The notes beneath the pieces are model-generated. The model made no database searches. It was not told where the DNA came from and saw only the letters and a program-made list of their open reading frames with translations. The translations under genes were made by a program, and so were the position numbers. From Streptomyces sp. WMMB303 (lineage in GTDB: Bacteria; Actinomycetota; Actinomycetes; Streptomycetales; Streptomycetaceae), in the NCBI RefSeq assembly GCF_029351045.1, contig NZ_JARKIN010000001.1, positions 6,787,001 to 6,851,000 of the forward strand: a DNA stretch of 64,000 nucleotides. The letters run 5' to 3'. How positions within the stretch are numbered: position 1 is the first letter of the stretch; every line of letters begins with the position of its first letter. Positions 51,695-60,169 of this stretch are shown here, piece after piece.

Positions 51695-52336
51695 TCAGTG
51701 GGGAAGCTGCTCCACCAGCAGCAGTGCGCCGAGCAGGATCATCGCGACGCCGGAGAGCCGGGTGACGAGGCGGGCCGCGGTCGGCCGGGCCCGCAGCACG
51801 GTGCGCGCCAGCGAGCCCAGACCGAGGTAGACGGCCCCGGCCGTGCACATGTGCAGCAGTCCCAGGAGCCCGATCTGGAAGGCGAGCGGCCACTGCCCGT
51901 GCTGGTCGGCGAACTGGGGCAGCAACGCGACGTAGAGCAGCAGCGCCTTGGGGTTCAGTCCGCTGACCCCGGCGCCCTTGAGCACCCGGGAGCGGGCGCC
52001 CCCGGCCGCGGCGGTGGCGGCGTCGGTGTCGTCGTCGGCCTGCGGCAGCCCGGCCTCCTTCGCACCGGCGAACGTCGTCGCGCCGAGCCAGACCAGGTAT
52101 CCGGCGCCGAGTGCGGTGAGCGAGGTCAGCACCCCGGGCGTGCGGGCGACCAGCGCGGCCACACCTGCCACGACCACGGCCGTCAGCCCCACGTACCCCA
52201 GCATCAGCCCGCCGACGGCGGGCACCACCGACCGGTCCCGCAGCCCGGAGGTGATGGTGAACGCCCAGTCCGCGCCCGGGACGAGGACGAGGAGGAAGGA
52301 GAGGGTGAAAAACGCGGCTATGGAACTGACAGCCAT
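51695..52336 (-). CDS. LysE-family exporter, separated from its ribosome site by an IS110 element
   Basis: 213 residues with five or six membrane helices and the LysE/RhtB N-terminal pattern FFTLSFLLVLVPGADWAF. It should export amino acids or related solutes. ATG 52336 is immediately followed on the upstream side by IS110 sequence: no ribosome site precedes it now (only CCCCCCC). The GGAG that belongs to it is on the far side of the element at 53752-53755. Expression is probably reduced or depends on IS-borne signals. A repeat of GAAGCTGCTCCA lies just past the 3' end. The natural partner is the Lrp gene beyond the element. Confidence 0.85.
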   Translation of the reverse strand: MAVSSIAAFFTLSFLLVLVPGADWAFTITSGLRDRSVVPAVGGLMLGYVGLTAVVVAGVAALVARTPGVLTSLTALGAGYLVWLGATTFAGAKEAGLPQADDDTDAATAAAGGARSRVLKGAGVSGLNPKALLLYVALLPQFADQHGQWPLAFQIGLLGLLHMCTAGAVYLGLGSLARTVLRARPTAARLVTRLSGVAMILLGALLLVEQLPH

Positions 52337-52360
52337 GGGGGGGTGTCCCTATGGGTTTCG

Positions 52361-53563
52361 TCAACCTGTAGGGGCTGGTTGGGGGGTGTAGAAGGTGCCG
52401 TCGCGGAGCATCGCGAAGAGCACGTCGGCTCGTCGTCTGGCGAGGCAGAGGAGGGCTTGGGTGTGGTGCTTGCCCTGGGCGATCTTTTTGTCGTAGTAGG
52501 TCCTGGATCTGGGCTCGGACAGGGCGGCGAACGCGGACAGGAAGAAGGCCCGTTTGAGTTGCTTGTTTCCTCGCCGGGACGGCTGTTCGCCCCGGATCGA
52601 GGACCCCGAGCTGCGGGTCGCCGGGGCCAGGCCGGCGTAAGCGGCGAGGTGGGCGGCTGTGGGGAAGCCGCTGCCGTCGCCCACGTCGATGAGGATCCTG
52701 GCTCCGGTCCTGACGCCGATGCCGGGCATGGACGTCAGGACCCGGGAAAGAGGGTGGGCATCCAGGAGTTCCTCGATCCTGGTGGCCAGCAGTTTCCGTT
52801 GGTCGAGCACGTTCTGGAGCGAGCCGGCCAGGCTCGGGACGATGAGTGCGGCCGCGTCGGTGCCGGGAACGACAACGGTCTGTTCGTCGAGCGCGGTGAA
52901 GATGTCCTCGACGAGTCGTTCGGCCATGCGCGGGGCTTTGGGACGTATGAGGCTGATGAGCCGCCGACGGCCGGCCTTGCGGATCTGGGCCGGGGAACCG
53001 AACCGGTCGAGCAGGGTGAGGACGGCCGGGTGCTGGATGCGCGGGCCCAGGACGCGTTCGAGGTGCGGGTGGATCTGGGTGAGCAGGCCGCGGAGGCGGT
53101 TGCTGATCCTGGTCGCCTCGCCGGCGAGGTCGTCGTCGAAGCCCACGACCATCTCCAGCTCGGCGACCGCCTCGTCCTCGAGGGCGATCGCGCGGAGGGT
53201 GTGAGGCATGGAACGGGCGGCGTCCGCGATGACGAAAGCGTCGCGGGCGTCGGTCTTGGCCTCGCCGGGGTAGAGGTCGGCGATCCTCCGCATCGTCAGT
53301 CCGGGAAGGTAGGCGACCTCGCAGCCCATGTCGCGGGCGACCGCGAGGGGCAGGGCCCCGATGGAGGCCGGCTGGTCGACGGCCACGAGCACGGTGCCGT
53401 GTTTCGCGGTCAGCTTGCCGAAAACCTCGCGGAGTTTGGGTTCGCTGTTGGGCAGCCGCCGGTCGAACGCCTTCTTCCCGGCCGGGGTGACGGCGGTGGC
53501 GTGGTGTTCGCCCTTGCCGACGTCCAGGCCCAGGAAGACGCCGATGTCGCTGATGTCGATCAC
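52361..53563 (-). CDS. IS110-family recombinase (DEDD transposase)
   Basis: 400 residues from GTG 53563. N-terminal RuvC-like DEDD domain: D14 in FLGLDVGK, D63 in VAVDQPAS (Asp where many relatives have Glu), and D104/D107 in EAKTDARDA. The C-terminal Transposase_20 domain includes MPGIGVRTGARILIDVGD and AHLAAYAGLAPATRSSGSS, where the catalytic serine should lie. The gene is intact, so the element may still move. IS110 enzymes use a structured RNA guide from the element's end. Confidence 0.92.
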   Translation of the reverse strand: MIDISDIGVFLGLDVGKGEHHATAVTPAGKKAFDRRLPNSEPKLREVFGKLTAKHGTVLVAVDQPASIGALPLAVARDMGCEVAYLPGLTMRRIADLYPGEAKTDARDAFVIADAARSMPHTLRAIALEDEAVAELEMVVGFDDDLAGEATRISNRLRGLLTQIHPHLERVLGPRIQHPAVLTLLDRFGSPAQIRKAGRRRLISLIRPKAPRMAERLVEDIFTALDEQTVVVPGTDAAALIVPSLAGSLQNVLDQRKLLATRIEELLDAHPLSRVLTSMPGIGVRTGARILIDVGDGSGFPTAAHLAAYAGLAPATRSSGSSIRGEQPSRRGNKQLKRAFFLSAFAALSEPRSRTYYDKKIAQGKHHTQALLCLARRRADVLFAMLRDGTFYTPQPAPTG

Positions 53564-53743
53564 GTGCAGTCTCCGGTCGTCCTCGCCCGGCCTTGGCACG
53601 GCACCGATCGCCACATCCACATTACGAAGAGCCTCCCGACCTGCGAAGAAGCCGGTGGTCATGTCCCTAATCAGCGGTCTGTCGATGCCTCCGGAACTGG
53701 TGACACCACCCCCCGGGCCATACGTTCGACAGGGGGACACAGT
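53564..53743 (-). ncRNA. Candidate IS110 bridge RNA region (5' non-coding end)
   Basis: 180 bases from the element's right end to the recombinase start, on the recombinase strand. In IS110-group elements the bridge RNA of roughly this length is transcribed from exactly this side, with one loop matching the target and one matching the donor. The length and place fit; I could not identify the guide loops by eye. Confidence 0.35.
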
Positions 53744-53908
53744 CATGCCAGCTCCAGAGGCCGGGAGCCCCGTTGCGAGGCCACGAAAACGGTAATGGGC
53801 GATCCCTTTCGCTCTGGCGGGAGTGCGGGAGGAACAATAGGAAGTTCAGCCCCGAAAGTGCTCCCCGGAATCCTCCGCAGTGCCGCCTGCGGTGGAATAA
53901 TCTTCCCC

Positions 53909-54361
53909 ATGGACGACATGGATCGGCAGATTCTTGCGGAGCTCCAGAACGACGGTCGGCTGACGGTCACCGAGCTGGCCGCACGGGTGGGGCTCAGCCT
54001 CTCCCCGTGCCACCGGCGACTGCGGGAACTGGAGCGCAGCGGCGCCATCCGCGGCTACCGCGCCGTGGTCGACACCGACGCGGTGGGGCTGACCTTCGAC
54101 GCGCTCGTCTTCGTCACCATGCGCCAGGAGGACCGCACCACCATCTCCGCCTTCGAGCAGGCCCTGACCGAGCTGCCGCAGGTCGTCCAGGCCCAGCGGC
54201 TCTTCGGCGACCCGGACTACCTGCTCCGTGTCATCACCGCCGACCTGCCCGCCTTCCAGCGGCTCTACGACGAGAACCTCGCCACCCTGCCCGGCGTCCA
54301 GCGGCTGAGCTCCACGCTGGTGATGAAGCACGTGGTGCACGAGCGGCCACTGCCCGCCTGA
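53909..54361 (+). CDS. Lrp/AsnC-family regulator
   Basis: 150 residues from ATG 53909. N-terminal HTH (1-60: LAARVGLSLSPCHRRLREL) and a C-terminal AsnC ligand domain (65-145). Before the IS insertion it stood divergent from lysE, the usual pair in which Lrp senses an amino acid and switches on the exporter. The promoter region between them now contains the IS on the lysE side. Confidence 0.9.
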   Translation: MDDMDRQILAELQNDGRLTVTELAARVGLSLSPCHRRLRELERSGAIRGYRAVVDTDAVGLTFDALVFVTMRQEDRTTISAFEQALTELPQVVQAQRLFGDPDYLLRVITADLPAFQRLYDENLATLPGVQRLSSTLVMKHVVHERPLPA

Positions 54362-54510
54362 GCCGCACCGCCCTCCGCCGCCGCCCGGGCCGCCGGGGCG
54401 CGCCGCTCCGCGTGCCCGGAAGCACGCGGGGAACCCGGATCCCCTCGGGATATCCGGGATATCCGGAACACCCGGGACGCCCGCCGGGCGGCGGGCGGAT
54501 CGCGAAAGAT

Positions 54511-54545
54511 TGACAGGGTGCTGCCATTTTGACAGAATGCTGTCA
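54511..54545. promoter_or_regulatory. Two tandem MarR-type operators
   Basis: TGACAGGGTGCTGCCA (54511-54526, imperfect) and TGACAGAATGCTGTCA (54530-54545, arms TGACAG/CTGTCA perfect) are spaced 19 bases centre to centre, just upstream of the DJ-1/MarR operon. Autoregulation by the MarR protein is likely. Confidence 0.55.
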
Positions 54546-54570
54546 TTACCTCGAGCGCCCGGAGGCCGCC

Positions 54571-55155
54571 ATGACCGTTCACCTCGCCGTGTACGACACC
54601 CTCGCCGACTGGGAGTACGGGCACGCCGTCGCCCACATCCCCGGCGGCGTACGCACCGTCGGCCTGACCGGCGCCACCGTCACCACCAAGGGCGGACTGC
54701 GCATCGAGCCGGACCTGACACTGGACGGCCTGCGCCCCCTCGACAGCAGCATGCTGATCCTTCCCGGCGCCGACACCTGGACGAGCGGCACGCTCACCGC
54801 CTTCGCCTACACCGCGCGGGAGTTCCTGCACGAGGGCGTACCCGTCGCGGCCATCTGCGGAGCCGTGTACGGGCTCGCGGACGAGGGGCTGCTCGACGAG
54901 CGCGCGCACACCGCCGCGGCGCCCGAGTTCCTGCGCGCCGCCAACGGCTACCGGGGCGCGGCGCACTACCGCGACGCCGACGCCGTCACCGACCGCGACC
55001 TGATCACGGCCGGGCCGACCGAACCCGTCGCCTTCGCCCGCGAGATCCTGAACCGCCTGGGCGTCTTCGAGCCGCCCGTGCTGGATGCCTTCCACCGGCT
55101 GTACCAGCACTCCGACCCGGAGGCGTACGCGGTGTTCGCGGCGACGCAGGTATGA
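54571..55155 (+). CDS. DJ-1/PfpI-family protein
   Basis: 194 residues from ATG 54571 with GGAGG five bases upstream. The DJ-1 fold is shown by VHLAVYDTLADWEYG, with the elbow cysteine C96 in VAAICGAVYGLA. Relatives are glyoxalases, stress chaperones or regulators. The stop overlaps the MarR gene (ATGA), so it is the first gene of a self-regulated pair. Confidence 0.85.
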   Translation: MTVHLAVYDTLADWEYGHAVAHIPGGVRTVGLTGATVTTKGGLRIEPDLTLDGLRPLDSSMLILPGADTWTSGTLTAFAYTAREFLHEGVPVAAICGAVYGLADEGLLDERAHTAAAPEFLRAANGYRGAAHYRDADAVTDRDLITAGPTEPVAFAREILNRLGVFEPPVLDAFHRLYQHSDPEAYAVFAATQV

Positions 55156-55628
55156 GCGGTACGCCGGACACGGCCGGACACCCGCGCGACACCGAACTGC
55201 TGAGCGAGACCGCGCTGGCCGTCTTCCGGCTCAACGGCCAGTTCCTCGCCGCCTCCGAAGTACTCGCCCGCCCGGCCGGGCTGACCGCCGCGTGGTGGCA
55301 GGTGCTCGGCGCCGTGCTCCGCGAACCGCTGCCCGTCTCCGGGATAGCCCGCGCCATGGGCATCACCCGGCAGAGCGTCCAGCGGATCGCCGACCTCCTG
55401 GTCGAGCGGGGCCTCGCGGCGTACGAACCCAACCCCGCCCACCGCCGCGCCAAACTGCTCGCCCCCACCCCCGAGGGGCGCACCGCCGTGGCGGGTATCG
55501 ACCCCGGGCACGCCGAGCTGGCCCGGCGGCTGAGCGAAGAACTGGGCGGCGACCGGGAATTCGCCCGGGTCGCCGAGGCGCTGCGCCGGCTCTCGGGCGC
55601 GATGGCGGCGCTGCACCCGGAGGCCTGA
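55152..55628 (+). CDS. MarR-family regulator
   Basis: 158 residues. Winged helix with the recognition helix GITRQSVQRIADLLVERGL and wing AHRRAKLLAPTPEG. Overlaps the DJ-1 gene by four bases. Probably binds the tandem TGACAG boxes in front of the operon. Convergent with the ABC exporter genes across a strong hairpin. Confidence 0.88.
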   Translation: MSGTPDTAGHPRDTELLSETALAVFRLNGQFLAASEVLARPAGLTAAWWQVLGAVLREPLPVSGIARAMGITRQSVQRIADLLVERGLAAYEPNPAHRRAKLLAPTPEGRTAVAGIDPGHAELARRLSEELGGDREFARVAEALRRLSGAMAALHPEA

Positions 55629-55658
55629 CCGGCTCGCCCCGCCCGGCCCCGGCGTCTC

Positions 55659-55692
55659 GCACGGCCGCCGCGTCGCACCGCGGCGGCCGTGC
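55659..55692. terminator. Bidirectional terminator between MarR and ABC permease genes
   Basis: Perfect 14-bp stem GCACGGCCGCCGCG / CGCGGCGGCCGTGC (55659-55672 with 55679-55692). A third copy of the left arm follows at once (from 55694), giving an alternative pairing. Confidence 0.65.
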
Positions 55693-55732
55693 CGCACGGC
55701 CGCCGCTTCCTGCTTCGGCTCGCCGCCGCGTC

Positions 55733-57400
55733 CTACTTCGGATCCAGGTCCCGGCGCCGGAACCCCGCCAGCCCGGTGGCGATCAGGGCGGCGGCCACCA
55801 GCGTCAGGAGGACCATCGGGGTCCAGCTCATCTCCGCGGCGGGGAGCTGCGGGACGTGGCTGAAGGGAGAGAGGGCGCCGAAGGCGTCGGGCAGCCCGGA
55901 GAGCTTGCCGAGATAGCCGACGGCGAACCCGTAGGCGGGGACGATCCAGGCCAACCGGGTCGCGCGGGGCGCCCAGCCGTACACCAGGGCGGCGGCCCCG
56001 CCGGTCACCCACAGCGCCGGCGCGTAGGCCAGCCCCGCGCCCAGCAGCCGTACGCCCAGGTCTCCGTCGTGTGTGGCGGCGGCACCGGTCAGGGCCAGGG
56101 AGAGGGAGCCCAGCAGCAGCACGAGCGTGCCCCCGCCCAGCGCGGCCACCAGGTGCGAGGCCAGCCAGCGCGACCGGGACAGGCCGGTGGCCAGCAGGGG
56201 TTCGGCGCGTCCGGAGGTCTCCTCGGCGCGCGGCCGCAGCGCGACCAGGACCACGAAGAGAGAGGCGACGACGGCGACGATCAGCAGGATCGTGGAGGCG
56301 AACGACTCGACCAGCGTCCCGCCCGCCTCGGCGAGCGCCTCGCGGACCTCGGCCAGGTCCTTGAGCATGTCCTCGGCTCCGCCGAGGAGCGAGCCGTACA
56401 TCGCGCCGAGCACCAGCAGCGCCGCACCGAACCCGGCGCACAGTCCGCGGTGCAGCCGGACGGCGAAGCCGACCGGGTGGGTGAGGGCCGCGGACGCTCC
56501 GGCCCGGCCCGTCCGAGGCGGCAGCAGTCCGGCGCCCACGTCGCGCCGGGTGCTGAGCAGATATCCGGCGGCGGCGGTACCGGCGGCCAGCGCGAGTGCG
56601 GGCAGCAGCGGCCACCAGCGGTCGTCGGCGAAGGGGTAGCTGCGCTGGATCCAGCCGATGGGGGAGCACCAGGAGAGCGCGTCGGGTCCGACGTCGCCCG
56701 CGGCCCGCAGCGCGTAGGCGGCGCCGAGGGCGGCCAGCGCCGCCCCGGTGGCGGTTCTGCCGTGCGAGGAGAGCTGCACGGTCACGGCGGCGACGCCCGC
56801 GAAGACCAGGCCGACGACGGTGAGCGCGGCGCCGTAGAGCAGGGCGCCGCCCGCCGTGGCGCCGCCGAGACCCGTGGCGGGCAGCAGGACCGCGAGCAGC
56901 AGCCCGAGCACCGTGTCGGCCGCCGCCGCGGTGGCGAGGGCCGCGGTGAGGGTGGCGTGCCGGCCGACGACGCCGGAGCGGAGGAGTTCGGCGATGCCGG
57001 TCTCCTCGTCGGCGCGGGTGTGCCGGACCACGGTCAGCACGTTCATCAGCCCGACCAGGACGGCGCCGTAGCCGAGCATCAGCATGCTGAGCACGGCCGC
57101 GGGCGTGGGGTCGGCGAGGTAGTGCTCGGGGCCGGTCATCGCGAGCATGGCGGGGCCGCCGAGGGTCGCGGCCGTGTCGGCGGCCTCACCCGGGTCGTCC
57201 GGCGCCAGGTCCGTGGCCTGCTGGAGGCTGGAGAAGGTGACCAGGAGGACGGCCAGCATCCACACGGGCAGCCGCACCCGGTCGCGGCGCAGGGCGAAGC
57301 GGAGGAGTACGCCGGTTCCGGTGAGCGCGCCGCCGCCGGGCTCGACCTGGCGGTTTCCGGCCCCGGTGCGGGCCGGCGCGACTCGGGTGGTGGTGCTCAT
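55733..57400 (-). CDS. ABC-2-type exporter permease (two-domain)
   Basis: 555 residues from ATG 57400. About twelve membrane helices in two similar halves, typical of the large single-chain permease of polyether/tetronasin-type exporters (LLRFALRRDRVRLPVW at the start; GLSRSRWLASHLVAAL in the second half). Coupled to the ATPase gene by ATGA. Likely exports an antibiotic or lipid. Confidence 0.85.
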   Translation of the reverse strand: MSTTTRVAPARTGAGNRQVEPGGGALTGTGVLLRFALRRDRVRLPVWMLAVLLVTFSSLQQATDLAPDDPGEAADTAATLGGPAMLAMTGPEHYLADPTPAAVLSMLMLGYGAVLVGLMNVLTVVRHTRADEETGIAELLRSGVVGRHATLTAALATAAAADTVLGLLLAVLLPATGLGGATAGGALLYGAALTVVGLVFAGVAAVTVQLSSHGRTATGAALAALGAAYALRAAGDVGPDALSWCSPIGWIQRSYPFADDRWWPLLPALALAAGTAAAGYLLSTRRDVGAGLLPPRTGRAGASAALTHPVGFAVRLHRGLCAGFGAALLVLGAMYGSLLGGAEDMLKDLAEVREALAEAGGTLVESFASTILLIVAVVASLFVVLVALRPRAEETSGRAEPLLATGLSRSRWLASHLVAALGGGTLVLLLGSLSLALTGAAATHDGDLGVRLLGAGLAYAPALWVTGGAAALVYGWAPRATRLAWIVPAYGFAVGYLGKLSGLPDAFGALSPFSHVPQLPAAEMSWTPMVLLTLVAAALIATGLAGFRRRDLDPK

Positions 57401-58416
57401 CGCGGGCCGCCTTCCGGCGCGTCGGTGCCGGTACGGGTGCCCGAGTCGGCCGCGGCCGGGTGCGGTACCGGGTGGCCGCGGCCGGTCAGGTCGTCGCCGT
57501 AGTGCCGCAGCATCAGCTCCTCGAGGGTGGGCGGGTGGCTGACGAGGCTGCGGAGGCCGAGCCCGCCGAGGTGGCGTACGACGGCGTCGAGGTGTCCGCC
57601 GTCGACGGCGAAGTACGCCCGGCCGCCGTCCGTCCGCAGGTTGTGGACGCCGGGCAGCTCGCGGAGTCCGTCGAGGGGGCCGTCGGCCTCCGCCTCGATG
57701 GTGGTGCGGGTGAGGTGGCGCATCTCGTCGAGCGACCCGGACTGCACGGTCCTGCCCAGCCGGACGATGCTGACCCGGTCGCAGAGCTTCTCGACCTGGG
57801 ACAGGATGTGGCTGGAGAGCAGGACGGTGCGGCCCTCGGCCTTCGCCTCGAGGATGACGTCCTGGAAGACGACCTCCATCAGCGGGTCGAGCCCTGAGGT
57901 CGGCTCGTCCAGCAGCAGCAGTTCGGCGTCCGAGGCGAGCGCGGCGACGAGCGCGACCTTCTGCCGGTTGCCCTTTGAGTAGCTGCGGCCCTTCTTGGTC
58001 GGGTCGAGGTCGAACCGCTCGACCAGTTCGGCCCGCTTGGTCGGGTCGATGCCGCCGCGCAGCCGCGCGAGCAGGTCGACGGCTTCGCCGCCGGTGAGGT
58101 TCGGCCACAGTTCGACGTCGCCGGGGACGTAGGCGAGCCGCCGGTGCAGGGCCACCGCGTCGTGCCAGGGGTCGGCGCCGAGCAGCCGCGCGGTGCCGCT
58201 GTCGGCGCGCAGAAGGCCCAGCAGGATGCGCAGGGTGGTGGACTTGCCCGCCCCGTTCGGGCCGAGGAAGCCGTGCACCTCGCCGGTGGCGACCTCCAGG
58301 TCCAGCCCGTCCAGGGCGCGGGCCGTGCCGTAGGTCTTGACGAGGGCGGATACGGAGATCGCCGTGCTGGGGGGCGCCGCGGAGGGGCGGGCGGTCGCGG
58401 TCGTGGACGCGTTCAT
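57397..58416 (-). CDS. ABC transporter ATP-binding protein
   Basis: 339 residues. Walker A GPNGAGKS (52-59), Walker B LLLLDEP (166-172) and H-loop SSHILSQVEK. The signature is YSKGN (146-150) instead of LSGGQ, as often seen in this exporter subgroup. N-terminal 20 and C-terminal 20 residues are disordered. ATG 58416, facing the divergent regulator across a perfect palindromic operator. Confidence 0.9.
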   Translation of the reverse strand: MNASTTATARPSAAPPSTAISVSALVKTYGTARALDGLDLEVATGEVHGFLGPNGAGKSTTLRILLGLLRADSGTARLLGADPWHDAVALHRRLAYVPGDVELWPNLTGGEAVDLLARLRGGIDPTKRAELVERFDLDPTKKGRSYSKGNRQKVALVAALASDAELLLLDEPTSGLDPLMEVVFQDVILEAKAEGRTVLLSSHILSQVEKLCDRVSIVRLGRTVQSGSLDEMRHLTRTTIEAEADGPLDGLRELPGVHNLRTDGGRAYFAVDGGHLDAVVRHLGGLGLRSLVSHPPTLEELMLRHYGDDLTGRGHPVPHPAAADSGTRTGTDAPEGGPR

Positions 58417-58436
58417 GGTTTGGAAGCTACGCTCAT

Positions 58437-58452
58437 TTCACAAATTTGTGAA
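58437..58452. promoter_or_regulatory. Perfect 16-bp palindromic operator TTCACAAATTTGTGAA
   Basis: All eight bases pair with their mirror, in an AT-rich spot of a GC-rich genome. It lies 21 bases upstream of the ABC ATPase start and 67 bases before the divergent regulator start. It should be the binding site of that MarR/GbsR-like protein. Confidence 0.72.
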
Positions 58453-58518
58453 GTTAAAGAAGCGTTAGGATCTTCCACAGGGCCCCTGGGCAGGAAGAAC
58501 GGGAAGAGACGGGCAGAC

Positions 58519-59091
58519 GTGTCAGACGACTCCGCGGCGGACGACCGGACCACAGAGGACCACCGGACCACAGAGGACCGCCGGAGGACCGCGGACCGCC
58601 AAGAGGCGGCGGACCACCCGGAGGTGGCGGACTACCGCACGAGGGTGTCCCCCTTCGTCGAACGGTTCGCCGCCGACCTCACCGAGGCGGGCATGCAGCG
58701 CATGGCGTCCCGCGTCTTCGCCTGCCTGCTCGCCTCCGAGGAGGGCGCCCTCACCTCCGCCGAACTCGGCGACCGGCTCCAGGCCAGCCCCGCCGCCATC
58801 TCCGGCGCCGTGCGCTACCTCTCCCAGGTCGCGCTGGTCTCCCGGCAGCGCGACCCCGGCTCCCGCCGCGAGCGCTACATGCTGCACCAGGACGTCTGGT
58901 ACACCAGCCTGCTCAGCCGCGACCACGTCCTCGGCCGGTGGCTGGGCACCCTGAACACCGGCGCGGACGACCTCGGCGCCGACACCCCCGGCGGACGCCG
59001 GGTGCGGGAGAGCGCGGAGTTCCTGGAGTTCATGCGCACCGGTCTGGAGGACATGCTCAACCGCTGGCACGCCCGCCGGCAGTCCGAGTGA
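58519..59091 (+). CDS. MarR/GbsR-like regulator of the ABC exporter
   Basis: 190 residues from GTG 58519. The first 40 residues are a low-complexity Asp/Arg/Glu stretch with DDRTTEDHRTTEDR repeats; an internal start near the later VADYRTRVSPF is also possible. The HTH spans about 65-125 (SAELGDRLQASPAAISGAVRYLSQVALV) with wing SRRERYML. It is divergent from the exporter operon and likely represses it through the shared palindrome. Confidence 0.85.
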   Translation: MSDDSAADDRTTEDHRTTEDRRRTADRQEAADHPEVADYRTRVSPFVERFAADLTEAGMQRMASRVFACLLASEEGALTSAELGDRLQASPAAISGAVRYLSQVALVSRQRDPGSRRERYMLHQDVWYTSLLSRDHVLGRWLGTLNTGADDLGADTPGGRRVRESAEFLEFMRTGLEDMLNRWHARRQSE

Positions 59092-59137
59092 CCGGTACCC
59101 GGGTGACCGAGACCCGGGCGGCCGGCACCGGAGCGGC

Positions 59138-60169
59138 TCACCCCGCCGGAAGCACCAGGTGCCAGGCCCGGGGCAGCACGGTCCAGGTACGGGACGCGGC
59201 AGGAGCCGCCGGAACACCGGAGTCGGCGTCCGCGTCGGCACGGTAGCGGAACCCGGGGAACCCCTCCGGCGCGGAGACCGTGACCGTGTGCGCCCGCACC
59301 CGCAGCGGCGTGCCCGCCAGCGGCTGGACGGACACCTCGGCGAGCCCGCCGGTACCCGTCGTACGCACCGTCACGTCCGTCACCGGCCGGTCCGGACCGG
59401 CCACCACCGCGCCGTCCGCCTCCACCCGCAGCCACTGGCCGCCGCGCACCGCCGGCCGGCGGGAAGGAGTCGGGGACGGCGGCACGGGCCGCCCCGCGGC
59501 CGCCGGCGGCAGCGCGCCGTGCTCCCCGGACGCCCGCCCGCGCCCGTGGGCCGGCATCGCGCGCGTCAGGGCCCGGTACATCCGCCGCCACTGCCCGGAG
59601 CGGCCGGCTCCGTCCGGGTCCCGCTCGGTGCGCTCCTCCCGGCGGGGCGAGCGCGCGGCCGGAGAGGCTTCGGTGCGCACCCCACCCAGCACGACGCCGT
59701 CCTCGTCGTCGACCAGCAGATCCATGGGGTGCGGGTTGCCGCGCAGCACCGCGCGGGCGGCCGAGACCGCGTCCATCGGCAGTCCGAGGCTGCGCGCCAG
59801 GGCGACCGAGGGGCCGTCGCCCACCGGCACCACCGACAGCGCCGTGGCCCCCAGCGCGCGCTCCTCGTGCAGATACCGGACGGCGTGCAGCAGGGCCCGG
59901 TCGTCACCGACCAGGACGGGGCGTCTGCTGCCACGACGGGCCAGCAGCCGCGGCGTCTGCGCGGGATCGTCGGGCAGGCACAGCTTGAGACCCGGCGTCG
60001 CCGCCCGCAGCACATCGCGTGCGATGCGTACGGACTCGGCGTCCGCGAGCCGGGCGACCGGGTCGACGACCAGGAGCAGCGGAACCTCCCCCCGGCTCTT
60101 CGAGCAGGTGCCCCCGGCGGCCCGGGCCACGCCCGCGGGGGGCCTCGCGGAATCTGGAGCCGACACCAC
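59138..60169 (-). CDS. Degenerate diacylglycerol-kinase-like protein
   Basis: 343 residues from GTG 60169 (ribosome site AGGAAGG). The N-terminal half follows the diacylglycerol/sphingosine kinase fold, but the catalytic GGDGT is VGDDR and the following LPLGTGND is VPVGDGPS. The C-terminal half has an insertion of Pro/Arg-rich sequence (about 170-240). Either an altered lipid kinase or a regulator. It is convergent with the exporter regulator and divergent from purA. Confidence 0.7.
   Translation of the reverse strand: MVSAPDSARPPAGVARAAGGTCSKSRGEVPLLLVVDPVARLADAESVRIARDVLRAATPGLKLCLPDDPAQTPRLLARRGSRRPVLVGDDRALLHAVRYLHEERALGATALSVVPVGDGPSVALARSLGLPMDAVSAARAVLRGNPHPMDLLVDDEDGVVLGGVRTEASPAARSPRREERTERDPDGAGRSGQWRRMYRALTRAMPAHGRGRASGEHGALPPAAAGRPVPPSPTPSRRPAVRGGQWLRVEADGAVVAGPDRPVTDVTVRTTGTGGLAEVSVQPLAGTPLRVRAHTVTVSAPEGFPGFRYRADADADSGVPAAPAASRTWTVLPRAWHLVLPAG

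Larger units (their letters stand above)
52338..53743. mobile_element. IS110-family insertion sequence
   Basis: About 1406 bases holding one 400-residue IS110-type recombinase. The end proximal to lysE has GTGTCCC (52343-52349), and the far end has its inverse GGGACAC (53734-53740). CATG flanks both ends (52334-52337 and 53744-53747), fitting an insertion into CATG. A long 5' non-coding part (180 bases) and a very short 3' part place it in the IS110 rather than the IS1111 subgroup. Confidence 0.82.
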
